Position numbers and translations under genes: made by a program. Shown one piece after another: positions 16,814 to 25,406 of a DNA stretch of 64,000 nt. The notes below the pieces were generated by a model. That model was given only the letters and a program-made list of their open reading frames with translations. It made no database searches and was not told where the DNA came from. The stretch covers positions 124,001 through 188,000 of the forward strand of contig JAGYOH010000001.1 in assembly GCA_018399635.1 (NCBI GenBank). The letters run 5' to 3'. This stretch comes from Clostridia bacterium (GTDB taxonomy: Bacteria; Bacillota; Clostridia; Peptostreptococcales; Acidaminobacteraceae). The first letter of the stretch is position 1. Every line of letters begins with the position of its first letter.

Positions 16814-18375
16814 TTGAAATCACCCCGCAGCGACAAAGCCTCGTCGAGATAAAGAGAATGACCCTCCTTGAAGGTCCCCAGGACCTGGATATTCTTGATT
16901 TCAGCCGGATCCACCTGGAGGGGATTCCCGCTCAGGACACAGAAATCTCCCAGTTTCCCCTTCTCCAGAGTCCCCTTGATGGCCTCTTCAAAGGAGGCGT
17001 AGGCCGGATTGACGGTGAAGATTTTCAAGGCCTCCAAGGGACTGAGGGCAAACTGCGCCTTGGGGTGGTTCACCGCCGCATGGATTCCCAGAATCGGATC
17101 GATGTCCGTCACATCGGAATCCGACCCCCCGATGAGGAGGAGACCCTCATCCACCATGGCTCTGAAATTGTTGGTGATGGCCGACAGGGAAGGATCCAGC
17201 CGCTTGTCGTACATGCCACCGGGATAGCCCCAGAAGTACTCGAAGGAGGGCTGCACGGAAATGACCAGACCCAGTTTCCCGGCCCGCCGGATATGCTCGA
17301 GAGAGGCCAGTTCGAAATGCTCGATCCGACAGCGGCGGTTGAGCTGGCTGCCGGCCTTGAAAACCCTTTCGTAGGCGGTGAGGGTTTGTTCGATGGCCCG
17401 GTCTCCGATGGCATGAAGGGCCAGCTGCCAGCCTTCGGACACGGTCTTTTCAACGAAATAATCCAGTTCCTCCTGATTGAAATAGAGATTGCCGCAGGTG
17501 TCCATGTCCAGATATTTCCTGGACACGGCGGCGGTTCTTGAATTGAAGGCCCCGTCAATGAAAATATCCCCTCCGATGGCATCCACCCCCAGACTCCTGG
17601 CCTTTTCCAGATCGAAGGACTGGTAATACAGGTGAATGTCAATGGGATATTTGTTGCGGTGGGTGGCAATGAACCGGGCATCCTCTTCGTGAAAGGTGAA
17701 GCCCCCCTCCATGGCATCGATGGTGGTGATGCCCTGTCGGACGGCCTGGTCGATTTTGATTCGAACCCCTTCCTCCCGGGTGGTGGCATCGATCTGGGCC
17801 AGGAGCCGGTTGCGGATGTAGGCGCTGGCCTTGCCGGTGAAATAGCCCAGGGGAAGACTCCTTTCATCCCGTTTGATGCCGTCGATGTTGTAGGGCAGGT
17901 TCACGCTGTTCAGGGCGAGGGTGTTCACCGCACTGGTATGGTACTCGATGGAGTTGATCCAGACCGGATGCTCCGGGCTCACCTGGTCGATTTCATAGCG
18001 GGTGGGAAAGCGTTTTTCCTCTATTTTCGCCACATCGAGATGATAGCCCCTGATCAGCTTGCCCTTGGGCAGGGTGCGGGTCTTCTCCTTGATGAGTTCA
18101 AGGATTCTATGGATGGTGGTGACTTCCCTCAGATCGATGCCGAAGGTATTGAGCCCCGATTGCACCAGATGGACATGGGAATCGTGAAAACCGGGTATCA
18201 CCGTGCAGCCCTTGAGGTCCATGAAATCGGTGTTCTCGCCGACATGGGCTTCAAAGGACTCCCCGCAGCCCAGGGCCTCTATCCTGCCGTCCTTGACGGC
18301 CATCCACCCAAGGGCTTCCTCCCGGCGGACGAGGGGGAGAATATTGCCGTTGTATATGATCAGATCCGCTCCCAA
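16810..18375 (-). CDS. YtcJ-type metal-dependent amidohydrolase
   Basis: 521 residues, typical for YtcJ-like enzymes. Metal ligands appear as HDSHVHLVQSG, LHAIGDRAIEQ and IGGSDSDVTDIDP; the beta-sandwich ends contain DLIIYNGNI and KLGDFCVLSGNP. It would hydrolyse an N-acyl or cyclic amide substrate, identity unknown. The TTG start has GGAGG eight bases upstream. It lies between an M20 peptidase and the BTAD regulator, pointing to stepwise hydrolysis of an imported amide. Cytoplasmic. Confidence 0.85.
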   Translation of the reverse strand: MGADLIIYNGNILPLVRREEALGWMAVKDGRIEALGCGESFEAHVGENTDFMDLKGCTVIPGFHDSHVHLVQSGLNTFGIDLREVTTIHRILELIKEKTRTLPKGKLIRGYHLDVAKIEEKRFPTRYEIDQVSPEHPVWINSIEYHTSAVNTLALNSVNLPYNIDGIKRDERSLPLGYFTGKASAYIRNRLLAQIDATTREEGVRIKIDQAVRQGITTIDAMEGGFTFHEEDARFIATHRNKYPIDIHLYYQSFDLEKARSLGVDAIGGDIFIDGAFNSRTAAVSRKYLDMDTCGNLYFNQEELDYFVEKTVSEGWQLALHAIGDRAIEQTLTAYERVFKAGSQLNRRCRIEHFELASLEHIRRAGKLGLVISVQPSFEYFWGYPGGMYDKRLDPSLSAITNNFRAMVDEGLLLIGGSDSDVTDIDPILGIHAAVNHPKAQFALSPLEALKIFTVNPAYASFEEAIKGTLEKGKLGDFCVLSGNPLQVDPAEIKNIQVLGTFKEGHSLYLDEALSLRGDFK

Positions 18376-18412
18376 AAAGACACCTCCTCTTCTTTCTTAC
18401 AAGTATAACAAA

Positions 18413-18455
18413 AAAACCAGGGGCCGGCGAATTCCTCACCGACCCGGATCTGGCC
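18413..18455 (-). terminator. Probable terminator or attenuator between the M20 and amidohydrolase genes
   Basis: The minus strand has CCAG and CCGG elements paired with CCGG and CTGG, then TTTTTTTG just upstream of the amidohydrolase RBS. The stem is interrupted, so full termination is uncertain. Confidence 0.4.
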
Positions 18456-19648
18456 TAAAGCATTTTTTCGAGATAGTGATAAACCACCTCGGTCATTTTA
18501 AGGGCGGTGGGAATGTCCACCCATTCATCGGCACTGTGGAAGTTGCCTCCCTCGGGACCGAAGACCACCACCGGCTGATCCAGTCGCGATCCCAGATAAT
18601 TGAAATCTCCGATGCTGTCGAAGTAGCCGTAGTTCACCTGGTCCCCCGTCACCTCGGTGACGGCCTCCGAGAAGGCCTGCATCAGGGGATCCTCCCGGTC
18701 GCTGACGTAGGGCAGGAAAAGATCCGATCCCGGGGTCGGCCCCTTTCTGAAGGTGATCTTGTAATCACAAGCCAGGTTCAGACTCTTGATCAGGTCGTCG
18801 ATCTCCTGATAGACGGTTTCCCGGCTTTCCCCCGTGACCATGTGGCGAAAGACCTCGATGAAGGCGTGCTCGGCCACACTGCAGGCGTCGCCGCCCCCCT
18901 GGATGTTGATGATGCACTGGTCCCCCCGGCCCAGAATGCCGTCGTCGGGCAGGGTGATCCGGTCCAGGGCGCCCACCACCCTGGCGGCATCCTTGATAGC
19001 GCTGATGCCCAGATGGGGATGGGCCCCGTGGGCGCTTTTCCCGTAGAAGTCAACCCGGTAGGAGGTCCCCCCCCTGGCCCCCAGGCAGACGTTGGGGAAG
19101 GGGACCCGGGTAAAGGCGGAGCTCGGTTCTGTCACAATGGCGATATCCCCGTCATTGATGAGCTGGTCATGGATCAGGTAATTGGTGCCCAGTCCGAAGG
19201 GTCCCTCTTCATCGGAAACAAAACTGAAAATGATTTCCCCTTTGAGGTCCTTTTTCTTTTGATGGATTCTTTCGAGGGCCAGGAGGATCGCCGCGGCCCC
19301 GCTTTTCATGTCACAACTGCCCAGTCCGTAGGCCTTGTCACCCTCCACCGTCAGGGCGAAGGGCTCGTAGGTCCAGGAGTCCAGGGGATTCACCGTGTCC
19401 AGGTGGGCGTTGAGGAGGATCTTCGGACCCCTTTCCCCGTCCCCCATCCGGCCGATGACGTTCTTGCCTTTGAAACCGGTGACCTGCTCATCCTCGTATT
19501 CATGGAGGACGGCTTCGATTCCCTGATCCCTGAGCCGGTGATAGACATAGTCCATGATGGCTTCCTCGTGGAAATAGTTGCTTTTGATGGCCACCAGGGC
19601 TTCAAGGGTCTGCAGGTATTCTTCTCTGGTAAATTCCTGAGATGTCAT
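18455..19648 (-). CDS. M20 family metallopeptidase (ArgE/DapE-like)
   Basis: About 397 residues. The di-zinc site is visible: NAHLDTV, GSCDMKSG, SDEEGPFG with the catalytic Glu, and GNFHSADE. The insert dimerisation domain lies in the middle. It deacylates N-acyl amino acids or cleaves dipeptides; the exact substrate cannot be read. ATG at 19648 is used, but the TTG four codons upstream is possible since GGAG is 12 bases from the ATG. It follows nhaC closely on the same strand. Confidence 0.85.
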   Translation of the reverse strand: MTSQEFTREEYLQTLEALVAIKSNYFHEEAIMDYVYHRLRDQGIEAVLHEYEDEQVTGFKGKNVIGRMGDGERGPKILLNAHLDTVNPLDSWTYEPFALTVEGDKAYGLGSCDMKSGAAAILLALERIHQKKKDLKGEIIFSFVSDEEGPFGLGTNYLIHDQLINDGDIAIVTEPSSAFTRVPFPNVCLGARGGTSYRVDFYGKSAHGAHPHLGISAIKDAARVVGALDRITLPDDGILGRGDQCIINIQGGGDACSVAEHAFIEVFRHMVTGESRETVYQEIDDLIKSLNLACDYKITFRKGPTPGSDLFLPYVSDREDPLMQAFSEAVTEVTGDQVNYGYFDSIGDFNYLGSRLDQPVVVFGPEGGNFHSADEWVDIPTALKMTEVVYHYLEKML

Positions 19649-19668
19649 TGTATTCTTCAACTCCTATC

Positions 19669-21108
19669 CTAACCCGATATCTTGTCGGAATCCGAGTAGG
19701 TCCTCACTGATTGGATACTGCCTTCAACAAACATGAACTTGTTGGTATAGCCGTAGATGATGGTGATGATGGGGGCCAGGAAGGACAAGAACACGTAGGG
19801 GAAGTAGTCCATGGTGGCGACGCCCAGGGCACCGGTGAAGAAAACTCCGCAGAGTCCCCAGGGAACCAGGGGTGAGGTCACCGTGCCGGAATCCTCTGCA
19901 ACCCGGGAACAGACCTGGGGCAGCAGTTTCTTTTCCTTGTAGGCCGGCACCAGCATCCTGCCGGGAATGATGATGGCCATGTACTGGCTGGCCGAGAAAA
20001 TGTTGACCAGAATACTCGAGACCACGTGGGTGGTGACGAGACCGCCGGTGGTTTTCACCAGGCCCTTGATGCTGCCCAGGAGCACTTCCAGCATGTGGGT
20101 CTTTTCAAGGAGTCCGCCATAGCTGAGGGCGATGAATCCCAGGGAAACCGTCCACATCATGCTCTGCAGTCCGCCCCGGCTCAGCAGGGCGTCGATTTCA
20201 GCCACACCGGTATCCGAAACAAAGCCGTAGTTCATGAAATCCATGACGGATGCCAGAGAGTAGCCTTGGAAGATCATGGCGAAGGCGGCTCCGATGAGGG
20301 AAGCGATCACCATGACCATGAGGCCGCCGTACTTCTTCACCGCCAGATAGACCACGATGGCGGGGGGAATGACGGTCACAGGACTGATGTAATAGTTGGC
20401 CTTGAGGCCCTCCAGAATCACGTTGATGGAGGAGATGTCGACCTCCGCCGCACTGAAGCGCATGCCCAGGACCAGATAGAGGACCAGGGAGATGACCAGG
20501 GCGGGGCCGGTGCTGTACATCATGGACCGGATATGGTCGAAGAGGTCCGCCTCGGCGACGCCGGCGGCCAGGTTGGTGCTGTCAGACAAGGGTGACATCT
20601 TGTCTCCGAAAATGGAACCTGAAATCACGGCACCGGCTGTCATGGCTGCAGGGATGCCCAGACCGAAGCCGATTCCCATGAAGGCCACCCCGAAGGTGGC
20701 ACCTGTGGTCCAGGAGCTTCCCGTCGCCAGGGAGGCGATGCTGCACACCAGGGCCACGGAGAAAAGGAACATGGAAGGTGAAATGAATTTCAGCCCGTAG
20801 AAGATCAGGGATGGAATCACACCGGCCGGAATCCAGGTGGCGATGAGAACTCCCACCATCATCAGGATCAGCATGGGGAGCATGGCGAGATTCGAGCCAT
20901 AGAGAATCCCCTCCTGGATGTCGTCCCAGGTATAGCCGTAGTACATGGCCACCGCCGCCGCAACCACTGTTGCGAAAATCAGGGTGATATGGGTGGCCCA
21001 ATCCGCGTGGAGGACAAAGATCTGCACTGACATGGCGACAATGAGAAAGATAAAGACGATCAGGACGCCGATCATGCCCGGTTTGCGTTTTTCTTTTGCT
21101 GCTTTCAA
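19669..21108 (-). CDS. NhaC-type Na+/H+ antiporter family transporter
   Basis: 479 residues with about 11-12 helices. The region GSIFGDKMSPLSDSTNLAAG is the signature of NhaC-family antiporters, which in clostridia also exchange organic acids for Na+ or H+. It heads an operon with an M20 peptidase and amidohydrolase, so solute uptake is plausible. The start is TTG at 21108. Its only RBS-like sequence, AAAAGGGGG, forms the 3' arm of a terminator-like hairpin (21111-21145). An in-frame ATG 11 codons later lacks an RBS. Confidence 0.9.
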   Translation of the reverse strand: MKAAKEKRKPGMIGVLIVFIFLIVAMSVQIFVLHADWATHITLIFATVVAAAVAMYYGYTWDDIQEGILYGSNLAMLPMLILMMVGVLIATWIPAGVIPSLIFYGLKFISPSMFLFSVALVCSIASLATGSSWTTGATFGVAFMGIGFGLGIPAAMTAGAVISGSIFGDKMSPLSDSTNLAAGVAEADLFDHIRSMMYSTGPALVISLVLYLVLGMRFSAAEVDISSINVILEGLKANYYISPVTVIPPAIVVYLAVKKYGGLMVMVIASLIGAAFAMIFQGYSLASVMDFMNYGFVSDTGVAEIDALLSRGGLQSMMWTVSLGFIALSYGGLLEKTHMLEVLLGSIKGLVKTTGGLVTTHVVSSILVNIFSASQYMAIIIPGRMLVPAYKEKKLLPQVCSRVAEDSGTVTSPLVPWGLCGVFFTGALGVATMDYFPYVFLSFLAPIITIIYGYTNKFMFVEGSIQSVRTYSDSDKISG

Positions 21109-21110
21109 AA

Positions 21111-21145
21111 TAAAAACCCCCTTTTACCTGATTGTAAAACGGGGG
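21111..21145 (-). terminator. Terminator-like hairpin overlapping the nhaC ribosome binding site
   Basis: Minus-strand CCCCC (21145-21141), one bulged G, TTTTAC pair with GTAAAA and GGGGG (21127-21117) around the loop AATCAG, followed by TTTTTATTTT. It may end cupin transcription, or regulate nhaC, because the GGGGG arm is the only candidate Shine-Dalgarno for the TTG at 21108. Confidence 0.75.
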
Positions 21146-21209
21146 TGGTTTATGAAGTGTTTTTTTGAAGGTTTAATGATTGAATTTTCTGATTACACCA
21201 TTACTTCCT

Positions 21210-21551
21210 TTAAACACTTGTCCCTGGGGATTTCGGATACTGGTCGGGATGGGGGGCCTTGATCACCAGGAGCTCGAGGACGGCCTCCGAGAGGTTTCTG
21301 ACATTCATTTTGAGATTGTAGGGAATCTCGATGAGATGACCGACGACGTAGTCCCGGGACTCCTCCTCCTCGAGGGTCAGATTCAGCCTCCCCTTGAGCA
21401 CCACCATGTAGACATTGGCATTGGCATAATGCTCCGGCAGGGCCTGCCCCTTGTAAAGAATCATGTGGTTGATCTGCACATGGTCACGACTCAGGACATT
21501 CTCGATGACCTTGTCCTCGGACCGGGTGAGATTGAAAACGGTTTCAAGCAT
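21210..21551 (-). CDS. Small cupin-domain protein
   Basis: 113 residues forming a single cupin barrel: LYKGQALPEHYANANVYMVV carries a His-containing first motif, and LNLTLEEEE, VGHLIEIP complete the fold. The usual second metal His is not obvious. ATG at 21551 is chosen because GGAAGGAG lies seven to eight bases upstream, dropping a nine-residue extension. It precedes the nhaC operon, separated by the hairpin, and may sense or bind a small ligand. Confidence 0.75.
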   Translation of the reverse strand: MLETVFNLTRSEDKVIENVLSRDHVQINHMILYKGQALPEHYANANVYMVVLKGRLNLTLEEEESRDYVVGHLIEIPYNLKMNVRNLSEAVLELLVIKAPHPDQYPKSPGTSV

Positions 21552-21690
21552 TGAAATTTCTCCTTCCGCCTCCAGCAATCGGAGTGCAAATGATTATCTT
21601 TTAGAATATTCTTATTCTAAAGTCATCTCAATATTATCAGATAGCCTCCGGCAAAACTGTAACAACCGTTACTAGAAAAGATTTTCGGGT

Positions 21691-21755
21691 TTGACATAAT
21701 TATTTTTATGTATTTGTTATTTAAGTGTTTCATTTCGGGTATTAAATGTTATAAT
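21691..21755 (+). promoter_or_regulatory. Promoter region of the c-di-GMP-controlled adhesin
   Basis: Two candidates: TTGACA (21691-21696) with TGTTAT 18 bases later, and a perfect TATAAT (21750-21755) with a weak TTTCAT upstream. Both would place the aptamer (21806-21893) in the 5' leader. A small inverted repeat GTAAC-AACC-GTTAC lies just upstream near 21658-21671. Confidence 0.5.
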
Positions 21756-21805
21756 GAAGTACTAAACACTGGGGAGTCGACACTTACTCAAGGAAAAAAA
21801 GAAAA

Positions 21806-21893
21806 CAACCGATTGAAAAAGAGCAAACCCGCTGAAAAACGGGGACGCAAAGCTCGAAGTCTAAAATATTCCTTCTGGATATCATGACGGTTC
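21806..21893 (+). promoter_or_regulatory. c-di-GMP-I riboswitch aptamer upstream of the adhesin
   Basis: The aptamer core GCAAACC (21823-21829) and GGGGACGCAAAGC (21841-21853) match the GEMM-I consensus. The GAGC/GCTC pairing next to the ligand site is complete. The 3' part TGAC followed by GGTT pairs with AACC near 21807-21810 as stem P1 and supplies the conserved ligand-contacting C. G precedes CAAACC, the state expected for c-di-GMP rather than cGAMP. An intrinsic terminator begins at the next base (21894). Confidence 0.85.
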
Positions 21894-21925
21894 GGCTGCC
21901 AATCATCTGTGATGGCAGCCTTTTT
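21894..21925 (+). terminator. Riboswitch-controlled intrinsic terminator
   Basis: GGCTGCC (21894-21900) pairs with GGCAGCC (21914-21920), extended by ATCA/TGAT, followed by TTTTT. It abuts the aptamer and lies 40 bases before the adhesin start, so c-di-GMP binding probably sets read-through. ON or OFF direction cannot be decided by eye. Confidence 0.85.
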
Positions 21926-21964
21926 ATATGCCGTCAAAAAAAGATGATGAAAAGAGGGATTTCA

Positions 21965-24900
21965 ATGATCAAGTACAAAGGAAGAAGGTTATTAGGCTTA
22001 TTGCTGGTCTTTACCCTGGTCTTGTCAACCGTGATGCCCGCCATGGCATTTGCTGAAATCGAGACCTTGAAAAAGGATTCAGAAACCACCAACTTCATCA
22101 GAGTCCATATCGGTAATCTGCTGCTCTCGGCATCAGTCATCGGAGTGGATTATACCGAATCGGACTCTCCCGATGAATCAGATTGGATTCCCATGAGTCT
22201 TCAAGGACAACACTATGATTCAGATGATGACAAGTTGTTCGTTTCATCGGATATCAAGGCCTTCCGGGTTCATTACCAGAACCCCGCTCAGACGGTTATT
22301 TATGAACCTGCCAGTGATTACGCCGGTGTGGAAGGCGAAGGCACCATCAACTACTGGCTCTACGACGGCGATCCTGAGGGACTGGTCATTCATAAGATGG
22401 TGGTCGGCGATTCTGAGGATGACACTGAATTTTCAATCACCGTTACTGGTCCAAAGGGTTTCTCAGAACAGGAGACCATCTCTCAGGAGTCTTCAGTCTG
22501 GTTGCCCATTGATGACAATGGTGAATACACGATAGTTGAAACCCCCGCGGCCGGCTATGTGCCTATAGACCCCTACGTCGTCCAAGTGAACAAGAACAAA
22601 CTGACTATCGTGACCATCATCAACATGAAAGAGGAAGACCCTGACCCGGCCTCCATCACCATCAACAAGGAGATTCTCGACTGGCCGGACTTCGGTGGAG
22701 ATATCCCCTCATGGTGGGTTTCACCACCGACAGCATTCAACGTCAACTACACCGGCCCGGATACCACAGGTTCCGTGATCATCACTGAAGCTGCCCCAGT
22801 GGTTTTGAGTGATATGACCACCGGCGCCTATATCTTTACTGAAGCATTCAGCCCCTACTACACCACCTCCCCCGCCACCATCAATGTCACCCTGGATGAG
22901 GGCGGATCTGAAACCATCACCTTCACCAACCGTCTCGACCGCTATGAATTCACAGGGGTCAAGTCCATTACCGGTGAAGCCATCGCTGTCTCCATGGACC
23001 TCTCAGGCTATGAATTCTATGTCGACTATGACGGGGACGGCCATCACGACGCCATGGAACCCGGCGCGACAAGCGATATTTCGGGCAACTTCACCATCAG
23101 CGGGATTCTACCCGGCACCTATGAAATCAAGGAAGTCGCAAATCCCGGCGTGTACACCCTGGTTTATCCGGCCACCGGCAGTCATGTGGTGACCTTCCCC
23201 AGCGATGCACAGGTTGAAGAGTACCGTTTCATCAATGAACTGAATGAAGACGGCGCCATCACCCTCTACAAGAATCTGACAGGTTACCCTGAGTGGGAGG
23301 GAGCAGCCCCCGACTGGTGGCTCTTTGACGAACCGGGTTTCACCGTCAACTACTCCGGCCCCACCACGGGCTCCGTGATCATCAGTGAAACCACCCCCGC
23401 CGTGATCACCGACCTGGCAGAAGGGACTTATACCTTCACAGAGGTGGACAATCCCCTTTACACCACCTCCCAGGCCAGTTTCACCCTGGACTTTGAACCG
23501 GGAGAAATCAGGTCACTCACCTTTGAGAACAGCCTCGACCGCTACAGTCTCGCCGGCACCAAGTACGAGGATGAGGAGGGTTATTTCAACGATGCCAGCA
23601 GTCTGGTCCTCCCCACGGGCCCGGCCCTTGAAGGATGGGTCTTCTATGTAGACTACAACGACAACGGCCTCCTGGATGAGGGAGAGCCCTCCGACACCAG
23701 CGGCAGTGACGGCAACTACGGCATTGAAAACATTCTCCCCGGCACCTACAAGCTCAGAGAAGTTTCCAAGCCCGGCTGGATCGCCACCTATCCCTCGGAG
23801 GGTCATTACGAACTCGCCTTTGGCGAAGAAGAAATCTACTTCTATCCCTTCTACAACTACTTCGATGAAAACCTGCCCGAGACCTGGGATATCCAGGGCT
23901 ACGTCTTCTACGACGAGGACACGGACAACGACTATGACACCGAGGACATCCCGGTAGAGGGCGTCACCATGGACCTCTTCCTGGGAGTGGATGAAGACGA
24001 CTACAACGCCAACATCCTGCCCAATTACGGCACCTATCCCAAGGATGGCACCACCGTCACCGATGCCGACGGCTACTACCAGTTTACGGGCATTCCCACC
24101 ACCACCACCCAGGCCCTGGTGGTCCGCTACAGCAACGTGGAGGGCCCCGTCGTCTCCGAATATGACGGCACCCTGACCGGTACCAACGAAGTCAACTACG
24201 TCTACGGGCAATATGACGATCCCTACGTGAACTTCGGTCATTGGGACCATCACCTGCAGATTGAAAAGAGTGTCGACGACAGTTCCGTCGAACCCGGAGA
24301 TACCGTCACCTACACGGTAATCGTGAGAAACCTGGGCAACATGCCCTTCTACTCTCTGAATGTCACGGATGAACTCGAAGACGAGGATCCGGTGGTACTG
24401 GGAACCGACGACACCTTCGAACCAGGGGAAACCCACACCTACACCTACACCACCTCCTTCTCATCCGAGGGAACCTATGACAATATCGCCAGAGCCGTAG
24501 GCTACTTCTGGGATGAAACTCCCATGAATGTTGCCGATGATGCCACGGTGGTGGTCTCTGAAGACGACGACCCGCCACGAACCACCCGCTACACCCTGAG
24601 CGGCTACCTCTTCAGCGACCTCGACGGGGACAACGTGGTGGATGCCGGTGAAGCCGGATATGAAGGTGTCACCGTCAATCTCTACCAGGGGGATTCCCTC
24701 TATCGAACCACCACCACCAATGCCGACGGCCGCTACTCCTTCAGCAGTCTGAGGGGCACCTACACCGTCGTGGCCAATCCCGATGACGAAATCCTGGATG
24801 CTCAGATTTCCGAGGCGGACGGCACCCTTGACCAGGAAGTCACGGAGTCGGTTTACTCCACCACTTCAAATGTCAACTTCGGTTACCTCCCTGCTCCCTT

Positions 24901-25351
24901 GGATGTGACGACCCTGATTTCAGGCTTCGTCTTCAACGACCTCGACAGTGACAATGTCATGGATGCCGGAGAAACCGGTTACTCCAACGTCGAAGTGACC
25001 CTGTGGTATGACGGTGAAGCAGTCACCACGACCCTCACCGCCGCCAACGGCCTCTACGTCTTCGACTTCCTGACCAATCCCGAGCTCAACGGTATGGATC
25101 CAGGAGATTACACCGTTACCATCGGCACGGCACCAACCGGTGTTTACCAGGTTTCAGAATACGACGGGACTCCCATGGACAGCACCGTGGTTCTGACCCT
25201 CACTGAAGAAACCGAAGCAATCACCGATGTCAATTTCGGGTTTAAGTCTTCTGTCACCCCCAGTGGCGAAACTTATTACTATCAATGGACCCTCTTGGGT
25301 TGTCTGATCCTGCTGGCCGGTGCATTTTTAAGAAAAAAACCGAGCTTCTAG
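21965..25351 (+). CDS. Multidomain surface adhesin (SpaA/SdrD-like, DUF11) with C-terminal sorting region
   Basis: 1128 residues. A signal peptide (about 1-32, ending AMAFA) is followed by an N-terminal region. Two related units of about 200 residues come next (226-425 and 429-640), each with an IPSWW/APDWW motif, GSVII and YTFTE. An SdrD-B-like domain (640-760), a DUF11-type domain (762-865, VEPGDTVTYTV) and two more SdrD-B-like domains (876-1092) follow. Five acidic DxDxD loops such as DLDGDNVVDAGE should bind calcium. The tail is TPSGE, a hydrophobic helix and RKK, a sorting signal without LPxTG. ATG at 21965 has GAGGG six bases upstream. The sortase gene is next. Confidence 0.88.
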   Translation: MIKYKGRRLLGLLLVFTLVLSTVMPAMAFAEIETLKKDSETTNFIRVHIGNLLLSASVIGVDYTESDSPDESDWIPMSLQGQHYDSDDDKLFVSSDIKAFRVHYQNPAQTVIYEPASDYAGVEGEGTINYWLYDGDPEGLVIHKMVVGDSEDDTEFSITVTGPKGFSEQETISQESSVWLPIDDNGEYTIVETPAAGYVPIDPYVVQVNKNKLTIVTIINMKEEDPDPASITINKEILDWPDFGGDIPSWWVSPPTAFNVNYTGPDTTGSVIITEAAPVVLSDMTTGAYIFTEAFSPYYTTSPATINVTLDEGGSETITFTNRLDRYEFTGVKSITGEAIAVSMDLSGYEFYVDYDGDGHHDAMEPGATSDISGNFTISGILPGTYEIKEVANPGVYTLVYPATGSHVVTFPSDAQVEEYRFINELNEDGAITLYKNLTGYPEWEGAAPDWWLFDEPGFTVNYSGPTTGSVIISETTPAVITDLAEGTYTFTEVDNPLYTTSQASFTLDFEPGEIRSLTFENSLDRYSLAGTKYEDEEGYFNDASSLVLPTGPALEGWVFYVDYNDNGLLDEGEPSDTSGSDGNYGIENILPGTYKLREVSKPGWIATYPSEGHYELAFGEEEIYFYPFYNYFDENLPETWDIQGYVFYDEDTDNDYDTEDIPVEGVTMDLFLGVDEDDYNANILPNYGTYPKDGTTVTDADGYYQFTGIPTTTTQALVVRYSNVEGPVVSEYDGTLTGTNEVNYVYGQYDDPYVNFGHWDHHLQIEKSVDDSSVEPGDTVTYTVIVRNLGNMPFYSLNVTDELEDEDPVVLGTDDTFEPGETHTYTYTTSFSSEGTYDNIARAVGYFWDETPMNVADDATVVVSEDDDPPRTTRYTLSGYLFSDLDGDNVVDAGEAGYEGVTVNLYQGDSLYRTTTTNADGRYSFSSLRGTYTVVANPDDEILDAQISEADGTLDQEVTESVYSTTSNVNFGYLPAPLDVTTLISGFVFNDLDSDNVMDAGETGYSNVEVTLWYDGEAVTTTLTAANGLYVFDFLTNPELNGMDPGDYTVTIGTAPTGVYQVSEYDGTPMDSTVVLTLTEETEAITDVNFGFKSSVTPSGETYYYQWTLLGCLILLAGAFLRKKPSF

Positions 25352-25362
25352 ATCAAGGCAAT

Positions 25363-25386
25363 GGGAGCAGGTAAATGCCTGCTCCC
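25363..25386 (+). other. Intergenic mRNA hairpin between adhesin and sortase
   Basis: GGGAGCAGG and CCTGCTCCC form a nine-base-pair stem with loop TAAATG. No T-run follows, so it is more likely a processing or stability element than a terminator. Confidence 0.5.
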
Positions 25387-25406
25387 ACCCTTAAGGGGGA
25401 ATCATC

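Noticed and set aside
23513-24436. 307-codon open frame on the minus strand inside the adhesin gene
   Set aside because: It arises from repeated acidic codons of the adhesin read backwards; valine-rich with no domain.
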